NCBI RefSeq assembly: GCF_016587375.1
Contig: NZ_BNJG01000001.1
Location: 1,178,001 to 1,242,000, forward strand
Reading direction: 5' to 3'
Source of the DNA: Ktedonobacter robiniae
GTDB taxonomy: Bacteria; Chloroflexota; Ktedonobacteria; Ktedonobacterales; Ktedonobacteraceae
DNA length: 64,000 nucleotides
Below are positions 43,806 to 51,602 of the stretch, piece by piece (position 1 is the first letter of the stretch; each line of letters starts with the position of its first letter). A model generated the notes under the pieces. It was not told the origin of the DNA. It made no database searches and saw only the letters and a program-made list of their open reading frames with translations. The position numbers and the translations under genes are program-made.

Positions 43806-46478
43806 CTACTTCTCTAACGTACTCTTACTGCTGCGCTCACCATCGTAAGAGAGCAGGATACGCTTGCCATCAAAGATGGTCTCAAGATGGACCGGGCGTC
43901 CCCACAGAACATACACATGCTGCAGGGTCTTCTCCGCGTAGTTGAGGTCGAGATCCTGGCCCTCATGCATATGTTTGATGTAGAGTTCGCGATTACCGCG
44001 ATAATCGCCGTTATCCACCACCAGGTAGGGATAGCCAAAGTTGGTCAGGCTGCCAACAATCGAGTCGCGCACCTTCTGCCAGTTTTTCTCGACAACAACC
44101 CACTCATCTCCCTCTTTCTTGTAGAGATAGAGATCCAGGTCCTTGATGAGATCCTCGGTCAGGTAGTTGCGCAAGAATGAGACATCATTATCCAGCTCAC
44201 GCACCTCGAAGATTTTCTCGCGGCCCGCCCCTGGCTTGCGCCCAAACTTGTCCTGCTCCTCCTTGTTGGGAGCGTTCCAGCGCTGCTCGATATCCTCAAA
44301 GACCTTGAAACCGATATAGTAGGGATTGAGCGAGGTCTTCGAGGGCGAGAGCACGCCTGAGTGCAGCTGCGCGAACTCAATCGTCTCCGAATCGGTAATC
44401 ACGCTTCTATCGCCCAACTCACGCATGATACGAGAGTGCCAGATGCTGTTGTGGTGCAGCATACCGTTAGCGATATAGCGATGCGTCTCTTCCACAGTGA
44501 TATCATAAACATCAGCAACCCCAGGCTCAATGCTGACGACTTCATCAGTTGGATCTTCGGTTAAGAACCAGCGATGGCTCTCCAGGTACTGGCTCAATTT
44601 CTGCTGCTTACGCGGCAGGCTAAAGCCAATCTCCTGCGCGAAGAGACGGGCCGATTGGCCTTTAATACGAATGTTGACATCATAACGTCGTGAGAGAATG
44701 CCGTAATTGAGCAAGATCACCTGGAGCGCCTGCGCGATCTCGTCACTGAAGGTGGAGAGAATCACACCATCGCTGCGCGAGGCACAACCATCACAATCAA
44801 AGTAGGCCCGCAAAAAGGCACTGACCACGGATTTGGGTGAACGTAAGATGGCGTCAGGAATGGTTTTTGTATGCGCCTTAGCCTGCAAATCGATCCCCAG
44901 CGTTTGCAGCAGATCCAACACATTCGCTGAGTAGAAGACGACGCGCCAGCGCCCACCCTTGCCATTGACAGTGTTATCATCCCATACAGGACGTGCCTCA
45001 ATGGCAAAGAGACGTGTCACTAGCTCCGCGTAGCGTTCCGCCAGTTCGAGATCTCCACTGGTATAGCCAATGGCCTGCTTCTGACTATGAATGTTGCCAT
45101 CGCCGACCAGGTAGCCCAGGAACTCGGCAAACTCCTCAGTGACATGCGTGGGAGACTGCAAGGGGAAGCGGCTGGCATAGAGCGCCTTACCAGCAGTTCC
45201 CGCTGTATAGCCAGTACGCGTCACGGCCTCAGTAATACGCTCCTGGGCATATGTCGTCTGCCCACGTAGCGAGCGATAAACGGTATGCACACCTACACCT
45301 GCTGTCTGCGCGACGTCTTCTACCGTGGCCCAGGTTTTCGGCGTAGGGTGAGTAATGGCGACGTGCTCAGTAGGCCAGACATTGCTGCCCACACTAAGCG
45401 GGATACGCTGTCCCACATGTACATCCTTCAACTCCATCCACTGCTCTGGACCCACGCTAAGCTTATGGCCCTCGGCTCCCTCCAGGACCAGGCCACGACG
45501 GGTACGCAGGCGAATGGTTCTGGCGTTACGCCGAATATGCCGATCGCTGACAACATCGCACTGGCGTTCACCGCTGGCAACCTGGATGCTCTGCCCCTCG
45601 GCGAGTCGTTTGTGCAACTCATCATAGCGCAACAGGCCATGTTCAGTCAGCACCAGGCTCTCGCCAACCAGGCAGGCCCAGCCCTCATTCATGACCTTGG
45701 TCTGCATCTGGGGGAAAAAGTAGAGCATCTCGCTGCGCACGATTTCGATAATGTCGCGCTGCCAGGTCTCCAGGTGGGGCGAGTGCTGCATGAGGAATAG
45801 AAGGAGATCCTTCTCCGGCTTCTCGGGAAACTTGACGGGCTTATTCGCACGCTCTTCATGTTCCTCCGTCGCCTGCTTCAGACGCGTATCCAGTTCCCAG
45901 AGATCATCGTAATCGGTCGACTGCTTGACAAACTTGCTTTCCTTGGACTCCTGATCGTGATGCAGCAGCAGATTGTAGTCGATATGTTCCTGAATGGAGA
46001 GGGCCGCATCCAGGAAACGCTCCACCTCTTGCTTACCATGGTCGAATTCATACTTGGCGATCCGCTCGGCATGAATACTGACCTTGTCGATCATGCGCCT
46101 GGACGTATGCTGAAAGTAGGCGTTATTTTTGAAAAAGTCGGTATGACCAAAGACGTGGGCTGCTACAAAGGTATTTTGTAGCATGTCATTCATCTCCATG
46201 AGAAAGGCATAGCTAGGATTGGTGTTGACCACCATCTCATAGATTTTGCTTAAGCCCAGGTCATACTGCATCTTCTGGCGATAATACGCCTTACCATGCG
46301 TCCAATGACTAAAACGTCCCGGCAGGCCATAGGAGGCGAACTCGTACATGATTGCGGCTGGAACGAGTTCAAAGTGTGTCGGGAAGGGGTCCAGGCCAAA
46401 CTCGTGGGCGATCTCCCAGGCCCCTTCAATAGAATCACGCAAGCGCTCAAGGTCGCGATTGGATTCGATACCTGTCAT
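43806..46478 (-). CDS. spoVR: SpoVR family protein interrupted by an in-frame intein
   Basis: 890-residue precursor. N-extein 1-268, intein 269-677, C-extein 678-890; splicing would leave a 481-residue SpoVR, the normal family length. SpoVR (YcgB in E. coli) belongs to the PrkA-YhbH-SpoVR stress/sporulation set; its biochemical role is unsettled. Extein features: WEIAHEFGLDPFPTHFELVP, GLPGRFSHWTHGKAYYRQKM, AHVFGHTDFFKNN and, across the splice point, MNEGWA/SIWHSR, the family's most conserved motif. AGGAGG lies 6 nt before ATG. Last gene of prkA-yhbH-spoVR, 14 nt after yhbH. Confidence 0.93.
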   Translation of the reverse strand: MTGIESNRDLERLRDSIEGAWEIAHEFGLDPFPTHFELVPAAIMYEFASYGLPGRFSHWTHGKAYYRQKMQYDLGLSKIYEMVVNTNPSYAFLMEMNDMLQNTFVAAHVFGHTDFFKNNAYFQHTSRRMIDKVSIHAERIAKYEFDHGKQEVERFLDAALSIQEHIDYNLLLHHDQESKESKFVKQSTDYDDLWELDTRLKQATEEHEERANKPVKFPEKPEKDLLLFLMQHSPHLETWQRDIIEIVRSEMLYFFPQMQTKVMNEGWACLVGESLVLTEHGLLRYDELHKRLAEGQSIQVASGERQCDVVSDRHIRRNARTIRLRTRRGLVLEGAEGHKLSVGPEQWMELKDVHVGQRIPLSVGSNVWPTEHVAITHPTPKTWATVEDVAQTAGVGVHTVYRSLRGQTTYAQERITEAVTRTGYTAGTAGKALYASRFPLQSPTHVTEEFAEFLGYLVGDGNIHSQKQAIGYTSGDLELAERYAELVTRLFAIEARPVWDDNTVNGKGGRWRVVFYSANVLDLLQTLGIDLQAKAHTKTIPDAILRSPKSVVSAFLRAYFDCDGCASRSDGVILSTFSDEIAQALQVILLNYGILSRRYDVNIRIKGQSARLFAQEIGFSLPRKQQKLSQYLESHRWFLTEDPTDEVVSIEPGVADVYDITVEETHRYIANGMLHHNSIWHSRIMRELGDRSVITDSETIEFAQLHSGVLSPSKTSLNPYYIGFKVFEDIEQRWNAPNKEEQDKFGRKPGAGREKIFEVRELDNDVSFLRNYLTEDLIKDLDLYLYKKEGDEWVVVEKNWQKVRDSIVGSLTNFGYPYLVVDNGDYRGNRELYIKHMHEGQDLDLNYAEKTLQHVYVLWGRPVHLETIFDGKRILLSYDGERSSKSTLEK
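44448..45674 (-). mobile_element. SpoVR intein with LAGLIDADG endonuclease and LacI-type HTH
   Basis: 409 residues in frame. Block A starts at Cys1 (CLVGESLVLTEHGLLRYDE). Block B has the conserved His70 (EGAEGHKLSV; the usual Thr is Ala67). Block F/G is VYDITVEETHRYIANGMLHHN, with penultimate His408, terminal Asn409 and Ser as +1 residue. The splicing residues are therefore all present and it should be active. Two LAGLIDADG helices, LGYLVGDGN (186-194) and FLRAYFDCDG (287-296), mark a homing endonuclease. Between Hint and endonuclease, residues about 114-158 resemble a LacI-family DNA-binding head. Confidence 0.92.
45201..45335 (-). other. LacI-type helix-turn-helix segment inside the intein
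   Basis: Intein residues about 114-158 read TWATVEDVAQTAGVGVHTVY, then RSLRGQTTYAQERITEAVTR and TGYTAG. This follows the LacI head pattern: DVAxxAGVSxxTVxRxLxG, then xxxxxTRxRVxxAxxxLGYxxN. It lies between splicing block B and the first LAGLIDADG helix. Inferred role: extra DNA contact for the homing endonuclease. Confidence 0.65.
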
Positions 46479-46492
46479 ACGAGTCCTCCTAA

Positions 46493-47635
46493 CTACCTGG
46501 ATGGCACCGGCTCTCGTTGGGCGAAGAATTTGCGCAACGCGGGATAGACCTCTTTCTTATCTGAGATGGTCACAGCGGTAAACTTCTTGTCGTTGATCTT
46601 GCCATAGGCCGACATCAAGGTACTGGGCGAGCGATAGTGGCCCTCGCGTATCTCGCCATAGCCAAAGATGTTGCACTGCTCCATCAGCTTATTTACCAGT
46701 TGGACACAACGGTCGTTATCCCACGGCAGGTTATCGCCATCGGAGAAATGGAAGGGGTAGATGTTCCAGTCATTCGGGTTATAGCGCTCCTGTATGATCT
46801 GGAGGGCCAGCTCATACGCCGAGGATACCTGTGTGCCACCACTCTCGCCCTTGTGGAAGAACTCCTCCTCCGTCACCTCCTTGGCCTCTGTATGGTGGCT
46901 GATAAAGACAATGTGCACATTGTTGTACCTTGTCCGCAGGAAGCGCACCATCCAGAAGTAGAAACTTCTTGCAATGTATTTCTCGAATTCGCCCATTGAA
47001 CCGCTGACATCCATCATCGCCAGTACTACCGCATTTGACTGAAATTTGATGGTCGGCTCCCAGACTTTGAAGCGGAGGTCCTCGGATTTGATATCTTTGA
47101 AGCGGGCCTCGCCCTTGGAGGCGTTGCGCTTGATATTCTCCATAATCGTGCGCTTCTTATCCAGATTGGGCATGGGACCCTTTTTGCGCACATCGGTGAA
47201 GCGAACCGCCTCGGTCTCCATCTCCTGCTGGCGCTTCTCTTCCAGGTTGGGTAGGCTCAGGTCCTCGAAGATGAGCGCGGCCAGTTCCTCCATCGAGACT
47301 TCGGCCTCGTAGTAGTCATAACCCGCGTCCTTACCGGCATCCCCCTTCTTCCCCTTGCCAGGGCGCGGCTCCTGGGCGACGACATCGCCAACCTTGCTCT
47401 TTCCATTGCCCTGGCCCGAGTGCGTCTGGCGGCCGGGATCAAAGCGGAAGCGATATTCATCCAGGGAGCGCACGGGCACGCGTACAACTTTTTTGCCATC
47501 CGAAAGAATAATATTCTCTTCTGAGACGATCTCACCAAGGTTTTTTTTAATGGCGTCGCGTATCTTCTCCTTGTGGCGCTCCTGGTCTATTTGTCCTTTC
47601 CGGTGCAACGACCAATCGTGCTGTGAGACAGACAT
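46493..47635 (-). CDS. yhbH: YhbH/YeaH family protein (DUF444)
   Basis: 380 residues, the usual length of the DUF444 family, which has a von Willebrand A-like fold. Hallmarks: start region HDWSLHRKGQIDQERHKEKIRDAIKKNLGEIVSEENIILSDGKKVVRVPVRSLDEYRFRFD, MIDAS-like MMDVSGSMGEFEKYIARSFYFW and FISHHTEAKEVTEEEFFHKGESGGTQVSSAYELALQII, and FHFSDGDNLPWDNDRC. It works with PrkA and SpoVR in stationary-phase or sporulation physiology; mechanism unknown. AAGGAG lies 8 nt before ATG. Middle gene of the operon. Confidence 0.94.
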   Translation of the reverse strand: MSVSQHDWSLHRKGQIDQERHKEKIRDAIKKNLGEIVSEENIILSDGKKVVRVPVRSLDEYRFRFDPGRQTHSGQGNGKSKVGDVVAQEPRPGKGKKGDAGKDAGYDYYEAEVSMEELAALIFEDLSLPNLEEKRQQEMETEAVRFTDVRKKGPMPNLDKKRTIMENIKRNASKGEARFKDIKSEDLRFKVWEPTIKFQSNAVVLAMMDVSGSMGEFEKYIARSFYFWMVRFLRTRYNNVHIVFISHHTEAKEVTEEEFFHKGESGGTQVSSAYELALQIIQERYNPNDWNIYPFHFSDGDNLPWDNDRCVQLVNKLMEQCNIFGYGEIREGHYRSPSTLMSAYGKINDKKFTAVTISDKKEVYPALRKFFAQREPVPSR

Positions 47636-47842
47636 GGTACGTTCTCCTTACTATCGAGTAACCAGGGGAACACACTGTAGGTGATGGGGAAGGCGGGGGT
47701 GACCCGGCCTTAGCAAGAAGAGGCGCGTGAAGGCATCTCTGCCCGGGTATGCCACTAGCTTGCGGCGCACGGCGCGAGCACAAGGCTCGCGCGTGCATCT
47801 ACATTCCCTATATATGCCCTACTGCATCAGCCCGGTTCGTTA

Positions 47843-49738
47843 CTATCGGTTCAAGAGACTGCCCGTATACCGGAGAATTTCGTTAGCGCAGACATGACAG
47901 TAGCCGTGCTCCGCCATCAAGCGGTTGACGACCTCGTTGATCTTGCGTAACTGTTCTTTATCGGGGGTACGAGTGGATGTGGTAATTTTGACGACGTCGC
48001 GCAGGTCCGCGAAGAGCTTTTTCTCAATTGCTTCTTTGAGACGCTCGTGACTGGTATAGTCAAAGGTCTGCCCCTTGCGTGCCAGTGACGAGATGCGAAT
48101 GAGAATTTCTTCGCGGAAGGAGCGCTTCGCGTTCTCCGAGACGCCGATCTGTTCCTCAATGGAGCGCATCAGGTGCTCATCGGGCTCCATCTCCTCGTCG
48201 GTGATTGGATCGCGCAGGCGCGTCTTGTTGCAGTAGGCCTCGACATTATCCAGGTAGTTGTTCAGCAGGGTGCGCGCCGACTCCTCATAGGAGTAGACGA
48301 AGGCCCGCTGGACCTCTTTCTTGGCCAGTTCATCGTACTCTTTGCGCGCCTCGCTGACGAAGTTGAGGTAGCGCTCGCGCTCTTCACGCGTAATGCTGGT
48401 ATGCTGATCCAAGCCATCACGGAGCGCGCGCAGAGCATCTATGGGATTAATACAGGTCACATTGTGCTTGACCAGCGCATTTGACAGGCGGTTAATGACA
48501 TAGCGCGGTGAGATACCGTCCATGCCTTCGCGCACCGCCTCCTCTTGCAGTTCGCGCACATCCTTTTGCTTAAAGTCTTCCATATCCTCGCCATCATAGA
48601 GCTTCAGTTTCTTCATCAGGCTCATGCCAGCTTTCTTCGAAGGCTCCAAGCGGGTGAGCAGCGCGAAGACACTTGCAATACGCAACGTATAGGGAGCGAT
48701 ATGGACATCTTTGAGGGCACTCTGTTTTAGCAACTTCTCGTAGATCTTGACCTCGTCAGAGACACGCAGATTATAGGGGACCTTAACCAGGATGATGCGG
48801 TCCTGAAGCGCCTCCGACTTCTTATTGCCCACAAACGACTGATACTCATGCTCATTAGTATGACTGATTACAACTTCGTCGGCATAGATCATGCTGAAGC
48901 GCCCGGTCTTGATATTCTGCTCCTGACTCAGCGTCAACAGAACATAGAGAAATTTCTCATCCGTCTTCAACATCTCTACGAATTCCATTATTCCTCGATT
49001 TGAGATGTTTAACTCGCCATCGAAGCGGTAGGCGCGTGGATCGCTTTCGACGCCAACCTCGCCAATTGTTGACAGGTCGATACCACCGACCAGCTCACTG
49101 ATATCCTGGCTTTTAGGATCTGATGGGGTGAAGGTACCCACGCCCATGCGATACTTCTCGCTAAAGGCCACACGTTTGACGGGTACTTCCTCGATACGTC
49201 CTTTAAATTGCGTATCGACCATGTAGCGGCAGTGGGGGCAGAGGTCGCCCTCAATGTAGATGCCAAACTCACGCTCCACATCTGAGCGTAGTTCGTGGGG
49301 AATCAGGTGCAGGGGCTCCTCGTGCATGGGACAGCCCTTAATTTCGTACAACGCGCCCACCGTGCTTTTGCTGTATTCTTCCAGGCCACGCTTAAGCAGG
49401 GTGACAATGGTGGACTTACCGCCACCTACAGGGCCCATCAGAAGCAGAATACGTTTACGCACCTCCAGGCGTTGAGCAGCCGAGTGGAAGTAGTCAACGA
49501 TCTGCTGAAGAGGCTTTTCAATACCAAAGATTTCCTGACTGAAGAAATTGTAGTGCTGCTCATTGTTACGGGTCGTCTCGACACCCGCGTCCATGATCAT
49601 ATGGTAAACGCGCTCATGCGATAGGCGGGCAACTTCAGGCTTCTTAGTCGCAATCTCAAAGTATTGCGCGAAGGTTCCCTCCCACATGAGCTCTCGCTCA
49701 CGATCTCGATATTCTTCCAACCGCTTCACCAGATCCAT
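47843..49738 (-). CDS. prkA: PrkA family serine protein kinase / AAA+ protein
   Basis: 631 residues, standard PrkA length. AAA+ Walker A MGPVGGGKST (101-110) and the PrkA-specific features: IFGIEKPLQQIVDYFHSAA, a zinc-binding CPHCRYMVDTQ segment with CPMHEEPL upstream, GVGTFTPSDPKSQDISELVGGIDLSTIGEVG, and FVEMLKTDEKFLYVLLTLSQEQNIK. PrkA is a kinase (and in Bacillus also reported as a protease-like regulator) of sporulation and, in E. coli (YeaG), of nitrogen stress. First gene of the operon, with 207 bp before yhbH, a gap in which I see nothing. AGAGAGGG lies 6 nt before ATG. Confidence 0.95.
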   Translation of the reverse strand: MDLVKRLEEYRDRERELMWEGTFAQYFEIATKKPEVARLSHERVYHMIMDAGVETTRNNEQHYNFFSQEIFGIEKPLQQIVDYFHSAAQRLEVRKRILLLMGPVGGGKSTIVTLLKRGLEEYSKSTVGALYEIKGCPMHEEPLHLIPHELRSDVEREFGIYIEGDLCPHCRYMVDTQFKGRIEEVPVKRVAFSEKYRMGVGTFTPSDPKSQDISELVGGIDLSTIGEVGVESDPRAYRFDGELNISNRGIMEFVEMLKTDEKFLYVLLTLSQEQNIKTGRFSMIYADEVVISHTNEHEYQSFVGNKKSEALQDRIILVKVPYNLRVSDEVKIYEKLLKQSALKDVHIAPYTLRIASVFALLTRLEPSKKAGMSLMKKLKLYDGEDMEDFKQKDVRELQEEAVREGMDGISPRYVINRLSNALVKHNVTCINPIDALRALRDGLDQHTSITREERERYLNFVSEARKEYDELAKKEVQRAFVYSYEESARTLLNNYLDNVEAYCNKTRLRDPITDEEMEPDEHLMRSIEEQIGVSENAKRSFREEILIRISSLARKGQTFDYTSHERLKEAIEKKLFADLRDVVKITTSTRTPDKEQLRKINEVVNRLMAEHGYCHVCANEILRYTGSLLNR

Positions 49739-50359
49739 GGCTTACCCTCTCTTTGCTGTACGACTGAATAGCGCTCGCGAGAATGAAACGTCTATTCCTC
49801 CTTGCAGGATTCGTTTCACCCCATGGTTGCTACTCTAGGAACTGATACTACGAATAAGACAGCCAGGGAAAGACTCCTTTTGGTTGGGCACAGACACTAT
49901 ACGAGGATGGCGCAGGAACTGTCATTGCAACCGGAACCACCTCGACCTCCCCTCTCCCCGCTTGACAGTGACCAGGAAACTGAAAGGGCCAGTTTCTTTC
50001 TCGACACACGTCGCAAGAGAACCAGCCCTTTCCAACTTTTTGGCGGATATTGTGGTCGGAGTCTACTATAATTTTAGTCCAACCCTTATACTGAATAGAA
50101 CCAGGTAGCGTTGTCACACGCATCTACAGATGCTCCTGCAATGTTACACGTTGTCCTTTCCTGCTCCAACACATTTCAAAGGCATGTACTCAGTTTGCAG
50201 TTATTGACCACCACCCTCATTATTTTTGAACCTTGTCTAGAACCAAAACCCTCCTTAGGGTTATAGGCAAATTATACCATATTTTTCTGTCTCATACAAT
50301 TCTACGGAGAAGATAAAATCCTTAGTATAGCAGTTTTTAACACTTTGCTCCCGCGCCCA
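49739..50359. other. 621-bp intergenic region upstream of prkA
   Basis: Between the SAM hydrolase stop and the prkA start, both leftward. Presumed to hold the prkA promoter. The stretch 50190-50345 is A/T-rich. No gene, hairpin of note, or repeat copy recognised. Confidence 0.5.
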
Positions 50360-51199
50360 TCAGAGACGCAGGCGCAATTGAATGCGTACTCCGCGCTTGA
50401 TACCAAGGGTCTGGGCTGCGTTCCCATTCTGGATGGCGACCAGGAGATAGCCGGAGCTGTCAGCCAGCATGAATGCGCCTTGCTGCACCTGGCTCTCGGC
50501 GCTCAGGGCAAAGGTGGTGCGTCGCTCACTTACACAAACACCCAGTTCAGGAAACTCTAAGACGGCCTCGGGAGCACTAAAGAACTCTGGAATCAGTTGC
50601 ATCGGTAGCGAGGTAACCAGGTTGCCGAAATGGTCTATATGCACTACGCTGGCCTGCACCTCGTTCCCCTGGCGGGTAGCAAGCAGGTCGTCCAGGCGGC
50701 GTAAGCTTGAAGCCTCCAGGCGGGGCCCTAGCTGGTCCAGAGCCACTCCGCGCGCGAGGTGCGCGGCGGCCGGGGCAAAGATATCCCGACCGTGAAAAGT
50801 GCTACTCACGGTCGGGAGGCGATATTCAGGGGCTGTCAGGGCCACAACCTGGTGCAATGTCTGCTCAGCCAGAATAAAGGTAAACAGGCCGTTATCGGGT
50901 CCCACAAATAGCCATTCACCTGCATGTAGCGCGACCGCTCGCCGCTCGCTGCCAACACCAGGATCGACAACACAGAGAAAAATCGTGCCTTTAGGAAAAT
51001 AGCGATAGTGGGTCGAGAGTAGCCATGCACCCTGAGCGACCTGCTGAGGTGCAATATGGTGCGTGAGATCCAGGAATTGTGCGCCATAGGCAATCCCCGA
51101 CATCACTCCTTTCATGACACCCACATAACCATCCTCCACGCCAAAATCGGTCAATAGAGCAATTACGGGAGCAGCGTCGTTCGCTCGCGAAATATCCAT
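50360..51199 (-). CDS. SAM hydrolase / SAM hydroxide adenosyltransferase (DUF62)
   Basis: Cleaves S-adenosylmethionine to adenosine and methionine using water. 279 residues from the ATG at 51199 (GGAGG 10 nt upstream); the frame is open to a TTG at 51316 without support. Family motifs: ALLTDFGVEDGYVGVMKGVM, FLDLTHHIAPQQVAQGAWLL, FLCVVDPGVGS, LFVGPDNGLFT, FHGRDIFAPAAAHLARG and HIDHFGNLVTS, the Asp-Arg-His set that activates water. It resembles chlorinase and fluorinase but is of the hydrolase group, which lacks the longer halide loop. Divergent from the 51603 gene; the physiological purpose of these enzymes is not settled. Confidence 0.92.
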   Translation of the reverse strand: MDISRANDAAPVIALLTDFGVEDGYVGVMKGVMSGIAYGAQFLDLTHHIAPQQVAQGAWLLSTHYRYFPKGTIFLCVVDPGVGSERRAVALHAGEWLFVGPDNGLFTFILAEQTLHQVVALTAPEYRLPTVSSTFHGRDIFAPAAAHLARGVALDQLGPRLEASSLRRLDDLLATRQGNEVQASVVHIDHFGNLVTSLPMQLIPEFFSAPEAVLEFPELGVCVSERRTTFALSAESQVQQGAFMLADSSGYLLVAIQNGNAAQTLGIKRGVRIQLRLRL

Positions 51200-51602
51200 A
51201 GATTGAAAACCTCCAAATGGTACTAGGACATATCCAGAAACAGTCTCTCCACCTGGACACAAGGTATGATACAACCAGAGCATACACCTGTGTAAACAAA
51301 AAAGTTGGCCTTCCAATACACAGTAGCCGATAGAGAGGAAGAGGGCTCAATGCCCTGGTACTCAGGGTATGCAAAACGCGCAACGTATGTGTGTGTGATG
51401 CGTCATTAGTCACATTTGCTATACCACACTCGCAGCAATATGCTATACTAAGCGCCAATAATGGCTATATTTACTTTCTCTGCGCACCCGATGCCGTTGA
51501 GTTATGTAGCACGGCCACGCCTTCTCAACGTCTGATAATAGAGCAAAATTTTGCACCATTTGCACCAGTAGAACCCAAACGTGCAGTGACCGGAGCGAAT
51601 TT
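51200..51602. other. 403-bp divergent intergenic region
   Basis: Separates the SAM hydrolase gene (leftward) from the 51603 gene (rightward). No operator, repeat or coding sequence recognised. Confidence 0.45.

Noticed and set aside
49739..50359. tRNA or riboswitch in the prkA upstream gap
   Set aside because: No T-loop (GTTCGANTC), no CCA-like end or recognisable riboswitch core in this or other gaps.
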